DNA from: Sphingobium psychrophilum
GTDB taxonomy: Bacteria > Pseudomonadota > Alphaproteobacteria > Sphingomonadales > Sphingomonadaceae
NCBI RefSeq assembly: GCF_012927105.1
Contig: NZ_JABBFV010000017.1
Coordinates: 25,677 to 89,676, forward strand
Direction: 5' to 3'
DNA length: 64,000 nt
Made by a program: the position numbers and the translations under genes. The notes below the pieces were generated by a model. The model was not told the DNA's origin. It saw only the letters and a program-made list of their open reading frames with translations, and did no database searches. Numbering within the stretch: the first letter of the stretch is position 1; every line of letters begins with the position of its first letter. Shown piece after piece: positions 25,196-33,462 of this stretch.

Positions 25196-25918
25196 TTGGA
25201 GTATCAGCCAGACCCGATTTGGCATTGGCGGGACGGCAGTATCGCGCTGGTGCTGATTGTCGCGGTCGCAACCACGGGCATGGCGCAGCGCAGCCTCGAC
25301 GATCATGTCCGTGCCGTCTCGAGGCCCCTGATGCAGGGAGACGTCGGGGCGGCGCGCATCGCGGTCGCCCGGATAGTGGGCCGCTATACCGACGCGCTGG
25401 AGGAAAGTGGCATCGCGGTCGCCGCCACCGAGAGTCAGGCGGAAAGCTTTTGCGATGGCGTGGTCGCGCCCGCATTCTGGTTTCTTGTCGCCGGGCTGCC
25501 GGACCTGATGATCTGCAAGGCCGTGAACACCGCTGATTCGATGATCGGGCACCGCGATACGCATTATCTCCATTTCGGCTGGGCAGCGGCGCGCACCGAT
25601 GACGTCGTGAACTTCATTCCAGCGCGGATATCCGGGCTGCTCATTTGCCCTGCAGGATGGGGCGGTTGGCGCATCATGCTGCGCGATGCCCCATTTCATG
25701 CTTCACCTAATGGCGGCTGGCCGGAGGCTGCGATGGCGGGCGTTTTACGGCGCAAACTGGGTGGGCCAGTGTGCTATGACGGCGAACCGGCTCACCGCGC
25801 CTGGCTGGGCGATGGTTCTGCGCCTCATGCTGCCGATCTGCAGCGCGCGTTGTGGGTCTATCGCCGGGCGTGCCTTTTGATGTGGGCCAGTTTAGGAGCG
25901 CTTGCATGGCTGCTGTGA
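25196..25918 (+). pseudogene. cobD: 5'-truncated cobD/cbiB (adenosylcobinamide-phosphate synthase)
   Basis: The frame gives 240 residues, against about 310-320 for intact CobD. The visible part is unmistakable: RSLDDHVRAVSRPLMQGD, then ESFCDGVVAPAFWFLVAGLP, NTADSMIGH, and WPEAAMAGVLRRKLGGP. Missing is the N-terminal membrane segment with the usual HPV.W.G block; upstream sequence in frame does not supply it. The only start nearby is a TTG at 25196, so the product is probably non-functional. CobD is an inner-membrane enzyme attaching aminopropanol to cobyric acid. Its end overlaps the cobQ start by 13 bp, the usual operon packing. Confidence 0.8.
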
Positions 25919-27366
25919 TGTTGCAGGGAACAGGCTCGGACGTCGGCAAATCGGTGCTGGTCGCGGGCTTGTGCCGGTTGCTCGCCAATCGTGGGCTGAA
26001 GGTCGTTCCGTTCAAGCCGCAGAATATGTCGAACAACGCGGCGGTGGCGCAAGGCGGCGAGATCGGCCGGGCGCAGGCCTTGCAAGCCATGGCGTCCCGC
26101 GCCGTACCCAGCATCGACATGAACCCGGTGCTGATCAAGCCGCAGTCAGACACCGGCGCGCAGGTGGTGGTGCACGGTAAGGTCATCGGCACACTGGGCG
26201 CAGCGGATTATCAGCACCACAAGGGCGAGCTGCTGTCGGCGGTGATGCAATCCTGGGACCGGCTGCGAGCCGGAGCGGATATGGTCATCGTCGAAGGTGC
26301 AGGCAGCCCGGCGGAGATCAACCTGCGCGCCGGCGACATCGCCAATATGGGCTTTGCCCGCGCGGCAGGGGTTCCGGTGGTGCTGGTCGGCGATATCGAC
26401 CGGGGCGGCGTGATCGCATCAATCGTCGGCACCAAGGCGGTGATCGACGAGGCCGACGCCGCGATGATCCACGGGTTCGTGATCAACAAGTTTCGCGGTG
26501 ATGTGCGGCTGTTCGACGATGGTTATGCGCAGATCGAACAGCGCACCGGCTGGTCGGGACTTGGCGTCATCCCATGGCTCGCGGCCGCCCGGCAGCTGCC
26601 GGCCGAAGACGCGGTGGTACTGGATGCGGCAGCCGCCACCGATGGCGCGATCACCATTGCAGTACCAATGCTGTCACGGATAGCCAATGTCGATGATTTC
26701 GATCCGCTAGCGCACGAACCGGGCGTGCGGCTGACGATGGTGCCGCCGGGCCAGCCCCTGCCCGGCGATGCGGCGCTGATCATTTTGCCGGGGACCAAGG
26801 CGACGATCACCGACCTTGCATTCCTGCGCGCGCAGGGCTGGGATATCGATATCGCCGCACATGTCCGGCGCGGAGGTGCGCTGCTGGGCATCTGCGGCGG
26901 ATACCAGATGCTGGGGCAGGCGATCGAAGACCCCGATGGCGTGGAAGGCGCGCCGGAAACCGTGGCGGGATTGGGATATCTGCCCGTCACCACCCGGCTG
27001 ACCGCGGACAAGCGCATGGTCGATGTGACCGGCACCAGCCTGCGCGATGATCAGCCGTTTACAGGCTATGAAATCCATGTCGGCCAGACCCGCGCGCTCC
27101 CTCAGGTTCAGCCGTTGCTGCGGTTGGACAGCGGAGAACATGATGGCGCGATCAGCCCCGACGGCCGGATCGCTGGATGCTATATCCACCGGCTGTTCGA
27201 TCACCCTGCCCAGCGCGGTGCGTGGCTCGCGCGGCTAGGCGCGCAGGGCGATGGCGTCGCGCAGCAACATCGCGTCGATCAGGCGCTCGATTCGCTGGCT
27301 GCCTCGCTCGAAGACTATGTCGATATTGATCGCTTGCTTGCCATTGCGCGGCATAGCCATGACTGA
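25906..27366 (+). CDS. cobQ: Cobyric acid synthase
   Basis: A 486-residue enzyme of normal length; AGGAG sits about seven bases before the ATG at 25906. The N-terminal dethiobiotin-synthetase-like domain starts MLQGTGSDVGKSVLVAGLC (P-loop) and continues KPQNMSNNAAV. The C-terminal glutamine amidotransferase domain has ALLGICGGYQMLG with the nucleophilic Cys and ends CYIHRLFDHPAQR with the catalytic His. It amidates four carboxylates of adenosyl-cobyrinic acid a,c-diamide. It is the only undamaged cobalamin gene in the cluster; with cobD, bluB and cobT broken it may be a relic or may serve a pathway encoded elsewhere. Confidence 0.93.
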   Translation: MAAVMLQGTGSDVGKSVLVAGLCRLLANRGLKVVPFKPQNMSNNAAVAQGGEIGRAQALQAMASRAVPSIDMNPVLIKPQSDTGAQVVVHGKVIGTLGAADYQHHKGELLSAVMQSWDRLRAGADMVIVEGAGSPAEINLRAGDIANMGFARAAGVPVVLVGDIDRGGVIASIVGTKAVIDEADAAMIHGFVINKFRGDVRLFDDGYAQIEQRTGWSGLGVIPWLAAARQLPAEDAVVLDAAAATDGAITIAVPMLSRIANVDDFDPLAHEPGVRLTMVPPGQPLPGDAALIILPGTKATITDLAFLRAQGWDIDIAAHVRRGGALLGICGGYQMLGQAIEDPDGVEGAPETVAGLGYLPVTTRLTADKRMVDVTGTSLRDDQPFTGYEIHVGQTRALPQVQPLLRLDSGEHDGAISPDGRIAGCYIHRLFDHPAQRGAWLARLGAQGDGVAQQHRVDQALDSLAASLEDYVDIDRLLAIARHSHD

Positions 27367-27998
27367 GCCGACTTTCGGGCCCGGCCTTCCGCGACGAACT
27401 TGACAACCTGCTGGCATGGCGGCGGGATGTGCGGCACTTTCAGACACGCGCCTTGCCTGAAGGATTGCTCGACACGCTGATCGAAGCCGCATGCCGCGGC
27501 CCGTCGGTGGGCAATGCCCAGCCCTGGCGATTCGTGCGCATCCTCTCGCCCGAACGGCGCGAGGCGCTGGCGGTTCAGGTCGATGCGCACAAACGCGCTG
27601 CTGGCGAGCAGTATTCAGGGGAGCGCAAGGCGCTGTACGACGGCCTGAAATTCCACGGCCTGCGCGAAGCGCCCGAGATCGTCGCGGTGTTCTGCGATGA
27701 GCAGGGCGAAGCTGGCCAGGGGCTTGGCCGCGTTACGATGCCCGAGACTTTGTGCTGGTCGGTGGTGACGGCGGTGCACACCGTATGGCTGGCTGCCCGC
27801 GCGAACGGAATTGGCCTGGGCTGGGTGTCGATCATCGATCCGCACGGCATCAACGCACTGCTGGATGTGCCTGTACACTGGCGCTTTATCGCGCTGCTGT
27901 GCCTGGGCTATCCAGAACGCGAGACCGACATGCCGGAACTGGTTCGGCATGGCTGGCAGAACCGGTTACCTTCGGCAACAACACGGCTGGAACGCTGA
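27359..27998 (+). pseudogene. bluB: bluB (5,6-dimethylbenzimidazole synthase) with early frameshift
   Basis: An ATG overlapping the cobQ stop starts MTEPTFGP, but this frame stops after 14 codons. One base too many in CCCGG (27383-27384) shifts the frame. Removing one G would join TEPTFGP to AFRDELDNLLAWRRDVRHF, the conserved BluB opening. The rest is intact: ACRGPSVGNAQPWRFVRI, ETLCWSVVTAVHTVWLAA, NGIGLGWVSI and ALLCLGYPE. An internal GTG at 27429 could give a shortened protein lacking the first 24 residues. BluB oxidatively breaks FMNH2 to make the lower ligand of B12. Its stop overlaps the cobT start (TGATG). Confidence 0.8.
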
Positions 27999-28686
27999 TG
28001 ATCACTCGCTGTGACGTTCAGGCTAAGCTTGATGCCTTGGCCAAGCCGATGGGAAGCCTTGGGCAATTGGAAGCGCTGGCGGTGGAACTGGAGGTGGCAG
28101 GCCAGTCGCTTACCCCGGCCACCCGGCCACGCCGCGTTATCCTGTTTGCTACCGACCACGGAACATTGCTCAAGGGGTGACGCCCCGGCCCTCGTCGGTA
28201 ACAACGGCGATGGTCGAGCTGATCCTGAGTGGCAAGGCGAGCAGTACCGCGCTGGCCAACGCGCACGACGTCGATGTGCGGGTGGTCGATGCGGGGATGA
28301 TCCAGTCCCCGCGCAAGCCCTGGCCCGGTCATTTCATTCCGCAAGCCGTTGCCCCCGGGACGGCGGACCTCAGCCAGGCTCCGGCGATGACCGTAGAGCA
28401 GTTCGACATGGTCCGGGCGCTAGGCGCGGCAGAAGCCCAGGTCGCCATTGATGCTGGTCATCGGCTGCTGATCGCAGGCGAGACGGGCATTGGCAACACC
28501 GCCGCCGCCGCCTGCCTGACGCACCTTGTGGCGGGCGTCGAAGCGGACACCGCGACAGGCAGCGGCGCCGACGCGGATGCGGCGATGCGCGGCATCAAGC
28601 GCGACATCGTTACCGTTGCCGTTGACCGGCTCGGCGGTCGAAACGACAAGGCCAAGCTGACTGCAATCGCCGGGTGCGGGATTGTC
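27998..28686 (+). pseudogene. cobT: cobT with frameshift and 3' truncation
   Basis: The ATG at 27998 begins MITRCDVQAKLDALAKPMGSLG and runs to LFATDHGTLLKG, then TGA at 28178. The CobT sequence resumes in another frame from 28177 (VTPRPSSVTTAMVELILSGK; DVRVVDAG; GETGIGNTAAAACLTHLV; DKAKLTAIAGCG), so about one base is missing. After IAGCG homology ends abruptly, where an IS21-type end (TGTGCAACGACAAATTC) begins at 28687. The last third of the enzyme (nicotinate-nucleotide dimethylbenzimidazole phosphoribosyltransferase) is absent. The gene is dead twice over. Confidence 0.85.
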
Positions 28687-28739
28687 TGTGCAACGACAAA
28701 TTCGATAGCCGGTTGACGACAAATGAGATGCCCGTAAAT

Positions 28740-29351
28740 TCAGGGTTCGAAGCGGAAGCGATAGCTACCTTTTGAGCGTCGGATTGCCTTGGTGATGGCC
28801 TTGTTGTTGGCGTCGAGGTCGAAGCGTTCAGGGTGGAAAGACCGTCCGGCCCATCGGCGCACATCTTTATGTTCGTCATGGCGCGTATCGTGCCAAGCTT
28901 CGAGGAAGTCGAAATAGCCCGAAGGCCCTCCAACGTCTTCGGGCGGAGCGCGGCGGGATCCAGCGATACATCGCGGGTATTTGACGCCTGGTTCCTTGGT
29001 TTTGCGGGTTAGTTCGATGGCGTGCACCCAGCTGTCTCCGAAATCATATTCGTAGAAGATCATTATCGGCGCGGGGCCATAAGCGGCGAAATCGCACAGA
29101 CGTACATCGCTCGCTTCAAAGGTCCGCCGATCGGACCAATCACCTTCATCGAACTCGGGTGCACCGTAGGTCAGGCCACCAATATCAAACTGATGAAGGT
29201 GGCTGTCGGTCCATTCGAATGAGGCCTGTATTACCTCATGGAGTTGAGCCAGGTTGAGGGTGCCAGGGAGCTCGAACCGGCGGCTGATGACAGGCTGGAT
29301 ATCGACAATATGGATATCGGCTTGGATGATGATGTCGTTGGGTTCGAACAT
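28740..29351 (-). CDS. pRiA4b ORF-3 family protein
   Basis: A 203-residue protein from the ATG at 29351. It matches the plasmid pRiA4b ORF-3 family: DIQPVISRRFELPGTLNLAQ (the usual PP.WRR...), IQASFEWTDSHLHQFDIGG, MIFYEYDFGDSWVHAIEL, then CIAGSRRAPPEDVGGPSGY and a helical tail with HPERFDLDANNKAI. These proteins are often carried by transposable elements and sit near IS genes; their biochemical role is unknown. Here the gene lies between IS21-type terminal repeats downstream of an istB remnant on the same strand, which suggests a passenger. All family blocks are present, so it looks intact. Confidence 0.85.
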   Translation of the reverse strand: MFEPNDIIIQADIHIVDIQPVISRRFELPGTLNLAQLHEVIQASFEWTDSHLHQFDIGGLTYGAPEFDEGDWSDRRTFEASDVRLCDFAAYGPAPIMIFYEYDFGDSWVHAIELTRKTKEPGVKYPRCIAGSRRAPPEDVGGPSGYFDFLEAWHDTRHDEHKDVRRWAGRSFHPERFDLDANNKAITKAIRRSKGSYRFRFEP

Positions 29352-29425
29352 GAGAATAGCATGACGCGATGCTGGCGCGACGGCAACTGTCGACGACAAT
29401 TACCCTGCGACATAATCAGCGACAA

Positions 29426-29562
29426 TTACGGCATGAGCTCGGCGTTTTTGGCGGCGGTCCGGCGGCGATAGCTCCCGGCGTTGAACTCGAGAATGGTGGC
29501 ATGATGGACGAGGCGGTCGACGGCGGCGATCGTCATGGCGGCGTTTGGAAAAATCTGCCCCA
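29426..29562 (-). pseudogene. istB C-terminal fragment (IS21 family)
   Basis: On the minus strand the frame reads GQIFPNAAMTIAAVDRLVHH, then ATILEFNAGSYRRRTAAKNA and a TAA stop at 29428-29426. This is the C-terminal end of an IstB-type ATP-binding transposition helper (typical VFPNAA...VDRLVHHA...SYR). The upstream 200-odd residues, including the P-loop, are gone. A frame break just before the preserved part supports decay. Confidence 0.7.
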
Positions 29563-29732
29563 TTCAGTTAACGTTTCAGCGCCCGTTTGAGCCCACAGCG
29601 ACCCTAATGATCACTCAGCGACCAATTTTCGCCGTCGAGGTGTGTACCTCTTGGCATTCCGTCGGCAGCCGACCCAGCCTGTGTGAAAAGGCGATAATTA
29701 TGGTATGATGCTCTGACGGTTTGGAGGGTCAT

Positions 29733-30368
29733 ATGGGTCGCTCCATTGCTGGTGCTGGTCGCAGCCAGACGACATTATTCCCACCGTGTGTAGATGACTG
29801 GATCGGGGAAGATAATCCGGTTCGCGTGGTCGATGCGTTTGTTGATGCGCTGGATCTTGGAGAGCCTGGCTTTGACGGCGTGGAGCCTGCGGCGACGGGG
29901 CGTCCATCCTATCATCCCTCGATGCTGCTCAAGCTCTACATTTACGGATATCTGAACCGGGTGCAGTCGAGCCGTCGCCTGGAACCTGAGGCCGATCGCA
30001 ACGTCGAACTTATGTGGTTGGTTGGTCGGCTGGTGCCAGATCACAAGACGATCGCGGACTTCCGTCGTGACAATGGCGCTGCGATCCAAGGGGTTTGCAG
30101 CCGCTTCGTCCTTCTGTGCCGCCAGATGAGCCTTCTGGCCGGCGGGAGCGTCGCCATCGACGGCAGCAAGTTTAAGGCGGTGAACAACCGCGATCGCAGC
30201 TTCACCAAGGCCAAGCTGGAGCGCCGACTGCAGCAGATCGAGGAGAGCGTTACACGGTATCTCTCGCAGCTCGATACCGCCGACCGTCAGGAACCGACCG
30301 AGATACTGGCCGCCAAAACGGAACGGCTCAAGGAGAAGGTCGCCAGGCTTGAGCAAGAGACGCGGTGG
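29733..30368 (+). pseudogene. IS1182-family transposase, 3'-truncated
   Basis: The frame starts at ATG 29733 with GGAGGG nearby, and reads as an IS1182/IS5-superfamily DDE transposase: QTTLFPPCVDDWIGEDNPVR, PSYHPSMLLKLYIYGYLN, RLVPDHKTIADFRRDN (first Asp of the triad) and SVAIDGSKFKAVNNRDR (second Asp), then a coiled region. Intact members are about 450-480 residues. Homology stops after residue 212 (ARLEQETRW), and the following 30 codons are unrelated. The catalytic glutamate region is missing, so the gene is inactive. Confidence 0.8.
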
Positions 30369-30710
30369 ACTTGTAACGGTTGTATAATCGCATCCCTCCA
30401 GTCAAGCGTGGCTAGCATGGGAAGGCTGATCGCGTCGGGCAGTGCGTCGACACGTTAATCAACCTTGTGCTTGTTTTTCTCAATGCGGCGTGTCGCGCGA
30501 GGGTGTTCGTATGCCGGGAGCAGGGTTGTCTTCGCGGTCGGCATAAAGCCGCCGCATGATGGGTCTCCGCAGGCAAGGTCTTCCTATGTTTTGTGCGCAG
30601 TCTTTAAAAAGCTGCAGCCGTTAAAGCGGAATGACCTGACCCACGTCCACGGCAGGGACGCCTCAATACGTCAGATGCTGACGCGCTGAGAAGTTAAGCT
30701 GGTGAATTGG
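30369..30710. other. Unassigned 342-bp stretch between IS1182 and IS110 genes
   Basis: No gene is supported. It contains the downstream end of the broken IS1182 gene and the 3' non-coding end of the IS110 element, whose boundary cannot be fixed by eye. A few short frames have no recognisable content. Confidence 0.4.
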
Positions 30711-31742
30711 TTATGCGGTGACGCCAGCCGATGTGTTGAATGCCTCTCCTGTTTTGAGCATCGTGTGCATGATGACTGCCAGTTTGCGGGCCACAGCGAC
30801 CGCGGCACGCTTGAAGCCCAGCCGCTCGCGTAGCCTGAGGCCCCAGTCTTTGAGGCCGCTCTGGTTGCTAGCGCTGGTGCGCGTGAGAATGACCGTTGCC
30901 GCCTCGTATAAGAGGCCGCGCAGATGGTTGTCGCCTCGCCGCGAGATGTGACCGTCATAATCCACTTCGCCTGATTGGTAACGCCGCGTGGTAAGCCCGA
31001 GCCAGGCGCCGACCGCGCGTGAAGTTTTGAAGTTTGCTGGGTCTTCGATCGCCGCAGCATAGGAGACGGCCGTGACCGCCCCGACTCCCGGGATCGTCAT
31101 CAGCAGCTTGATTGCCTTGCTTTGCCGGGCTGCGGCGAGCAACTGACGATCAAGTTGAGCGGCGCGCTTGCGGATGTCGCGCCAGGCCTCCAGCAAAGGC
31201 AATATGATCTGTGCTAGGCCATCCCTGCTGTCCAGAAGCTCGCGGACATTCCCGTCGAATACACGGCCTGTACCCTTGGGAACGACGATGCCAAACGTCT
31301 TCATGACCCCGCGGATCTGATTGCTCAGCTGCGTTGAGATGGTAAGCAACAGGTTGCGGGCGCCCACCAGTGTGCGGGTCAACATGGCGTCGAACGACTT
31401 CACCCGGACCGCCTTGTAAAAGCCGGCTTCTGCCAGTTGGGCCAGACCGTCAGCATCATTGGCATCAGTCTTGTTGAGCGTCTCGTTCAATATTTTCTGC
31501 GCATGACGCGCTTCGATGCAGATCGCGGGAACTCCCGCCGCCGTTAATGCATGATAGAACCAGGTCGACAATGGACCTGTCTCAAATACCACCCGCTCCG
31601 CGTGCGGGGCGTGTTTGCGGACTATCTGCGCCAGGATCTGGGGATCCGATGCGCACTTGCCGCGCCATATCCGATTTCCATCCTGACGAATGGAGATCGC
31701 GGTATCTTTTAGCGAAACGTCAAAGCCTATATACTGTTTCAT
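30711..31742 (-). CDS. IS110-family transposase (apparently intact)
   Basis: A 343-residue DEDD recombinase from the ATG at 31742, with GGAGAG upstream. The N-terminal RuvC-like domain opens MKQYIGFDVSLKDTAISI (first Asp) and continues ERVVFETGPLSTWFYHAL (Glu) and NKTDANDADGLAQLAEAGFY (paired Asp). The C-terminal transposase domain has LLMTIPGVGAVTAVSYAAAI, then GAWLGLTTRRYQSGEVDYDG and HISRRGDNHLRGLLYEAA, whose Ser is the likely second catalytic centre. All motifs are present and the length is normal, so the enzyme may be active. IS110 elements use a structured non-coding RNA from the flank to choose targets. Confidence 0.9.
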   Translation of the reverse strand: MKQYIGFDVSLKDTAISIRQDGNRIWRGKCASDPQILAQIVRKHAPHAERVVFETGPLSTWFYHALTAAGVPAICIEARHAQKILNETLNKTDANDADGLAQLAEAGFYKAVRVKSFDAMLTRTLVGARNLLLTISTQLSNQIRGVMKTFGIVVPKGTGRVFDGNVRELLDSRDGLAQIILPLLEAWRDIRKRAAQLDRQLLAAARQSKAIKLLMTIPGVGAVTAVSYAAAIEDPANFKTSRAVGAWLGLTTRRYQSGEVDYDGHISRRGDNHLRGLLYEAATVILTRTSASNQSGLKDWGLRLRERLGFKRAAVAVARKLAVIMHTMLKTGEAFNTSAGVTA

Positions 31743-31870
31743 GGTTGCTCTCCGTGCGATGCTTGGGCCCGGTGCCAATCGTGAGCCCGTTTTTCCATCA
31801 TATCGGGGGGCAACCACCCCTGTCAGCTATATCAAAAAGCTGATGCCTGGGACGAATCGCGCCGCGATTA
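31743..31870 (-). ncRNA. Candidate bridge RNA region of the IS110 element
   Basis: Non-coding 5' flank of the IS110 transposase gene. It shows stem-forming repeats: GGGGGGCAACCACCCC (31805-31820), TCAGCT/AGCTGA arms (31823-31843) and the palindrome AATCGCG-C-CGCGATT (31855-31869). In characterised IS110-group elements the non-coding end next to the recombinase gene encodes a bridge RNA with target- and donor-binding loops. The assignment here rests on position and visible stems only; ends are approximate. Confidence 0.35.
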
Positions 31871-31900
31871 TCCCATGTTTTGTGCCGGTCACCTATCTCA

Positions 31901-32758
31901 TTAAGCCACCTTGGCTTCGAAGGCGAGCGGGCTGATGCCGCCCAGATATGAATGTCGGCGGCGGGTGTTGTAGAACCCGTTGATGTACTGGAAGATGGCA
32001 GCTTCCGCCCGGCGCCGTGTCGGCCAGCTCTGCCGCCAGATGAGTTCGGCCTTCAGGGATTTGAAGAACGTCTCGACGGAGGCATTGTCGTAGCAGTTAC
32101 CCTTGCCGCTCATTGATGGACGCAGGCCATAGGCCTGCAGCTTTTTCTGATAGTCGTAAGAGCAATATTGGCTGCCGCGATCCGAATGGAAAAGGCAACC
32201 CTCGGGAGGCTGGCGCAGGCGCACCGCCATATCCAGCGCCCTGATCGCCAGGTCTTTCTTCATCCTGTCGCTGACTGCCCAGCCCACGACGCGACGGCTA
32301 TGTAGGTCCAGTATAACAGCGAGGTAGAGCCAGCCTTCGGATGTCCAGATATAGGTGATGTCGCCGGCCCATTTACGATTGGGCGCATCTGCGGCAAAAT
32401 CGCCGTCCAGCCAGTTTGCCGCGACACCCAAGCGATGGTGGCTATCAGTCGTAACCTTGTGCTTGCGCGTGCGGACTGGCTTGATCCCGTTGATCTTCAT
32501 CAGCCGCCCGACCCGGCGCTCGCCCACATCGAGCCCCACCTCCTTCAACTCCATCGTCATGCGAGGACGGCCGTAGCTGCCAAGGCTCAGCCTGTACTGT
32601 TCCCGGATGTGGGCCAGCACTTTCATATCCGTCCGCTCCCGCCTGCTGATCGGGCGCGAGCGCCAGGAACGATAGCCGCGTTCACTAACATCCATGACAC
32701 GGCAGAGCAGTTCAACGGGCCACCGGTGTCGCCAGCTATGCACAAATGCGAACTTCAC
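31901..32758 (-). CDS. IS3-family transposase OrfB
   Basis: A 285-residue DDE integrase starting at GTG 32758, which overlaps the stop of an orfA remnant. Features in order: HTH_21-like REQYRLSLGSYGRPRMTMEL, then the rve core with WAGDITYIWTSEGWLYLA (first Asp), LFHSDRGSQYCS (second Asp) and NCYDNASVETFFKSLK (Glu), ending FYNTRRRHSYLGGISPLAFE. All catalytic residues are present. Normally it is made as an OrfAB frameshift product; with orfA reduced to its tail, transposition is unlikely. Confidence 0.9.
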   Translation of the reverse strand: MKFAFVHSWRHRWPVELLCRVMDVSERGYRSWRSRPISRRERTDMKVLAHIREQYRLSLGSYGRPRMTMELKEVGLDVGERRVGRLMKINGIKPVRTRKHKVTTDSHHRLGVAANWLDGDFAADAPNRKWAGDITYIWTSEGWLYLAVILDLHSRRVVGWAVSDRMKKDLAIRALDMAVRLRQPPEGCLFHSDRGSQYCSYDYQKKLQAYGLRPSMSGKGNCYDNASVETFFKSLKAELIWRQSWPTRRRAEAAIFQYINGFYNTRRRHSYLGGISPLAFEAKVA

Positions 32759-32800
32759 GGCCTTTGGCTCGCGAAGAACTGCGTGGCCTTCCTAAGAAAC
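32755..32800 (-). pseudogene. IS3 orfA 3' remnant
   Basis: About fifteen codons reading VFLRKATQFFASQRP then TGA (32757-32755), the usual end of IS3 orfA. The rest was lost at the junction with the neighbouring IS110 fragment near 32800. Confidence 0.6.
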
Positions 32801-33462
32801 ACTCATCTCAGGTTCGCTTGGTACTTCCTGAAGGGAGAAGCCGAACGCCTTGGCGCGACGCTTGAGATTTCCGATGACGCGGCTGCGATAGCGTTCCTCA
32901 TATTGGGTTGCGCCGAGATCATGATACGCCATGCCGTGGCGCAAGCTGTTGTAGAATAGGACGGCGATTTTGCGTGCGGTTGCGGTGACCGCTTTCGCCT
33001 TCCCAGCGCGCGCCGACAGCCTTCGGTAAAAGGCGCCCAGTGCGGTGTCGCTGCGGCCAATCGTAGTTGCGGCCAAACGCAGGAGTGCTGCGGCCCGGCT
33101 CGAGGATCGTCGAGTTTTCGACGACAGCAACTTACCGCCCGATATCTTGTTGCCCGGCGCCAGGCACAGCCAGGACGTAAAATGCTTCGAACTGGGCCAT
33201 GCCGCAAGATCGGTGCCGCATTCGCCGACCAGCTTGAGCGCGAGCGATGGGCCGATTCCGTGGATCTGCGTCAGGTCCACGCCCAGCACGCGATAGAGCG
33301 CGGACCGGACCTCGAAGTCGGGCGTGTTTACTTGTCGCCTTTTGGTCCGGACTTTTGGAAGCTGGCGAACATCATATCCTTCGTCGATTTCGAGCGCCTT
33401 GAGCGCGACCTCAAGCTTTCGATCACATTCGAGAACTTTGGTTTGGTAGAAGTCGAACAGGG
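32792..33462 (-). pseudogene. IS110-family transposase, N-terminally truncated
   Basis: A fragment of a second, different IS110-type transposase. The preserved part starts ALFDFYQTKVLECDRKLEVA and includes LTQIHGIGPSLALKLVGECG, SWLCLAPGNKISGGKLLSSK and RRLSARAGKAKAVTATARKI, up to a C-terminus EVPSEPEMSVS fused at the IS3 junction. The RuvC-like half with the DEDD residues is missing. The cut is at 33462/33463, exactly where the 628-bp repeat begins. Any product starting inside that repeat would be a chance fusion. Confidence 0.8.

Larger units (their letters stand above)
28687..29562 (-). mobile_element. IS21-family remnant with passenger gene
   Basis: One end is TGTGCAACGACAAATTC at 28687, with repeated CGACAAAT motifs at 28692 and 28717 of the kind found at IS21 termini. 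The other preserved part is the last 40-odd codons of an istB gene (29426-29562), followed by more CGACAAT repeats (29391-29427). Between these lies a pRiA4b ORF-3-like gene. istA, most of istB and the other terminus are missing. Insertion truncated cobT. Confidence 0.55.

Noticed and set aside
24785..25699. 304-codon minus-strand open frame
   Set aside because: Its first half is antisense to cobD; the last part looks slightly protein-like but could not be assigned, so it is only mentioned as unassigned sequence.
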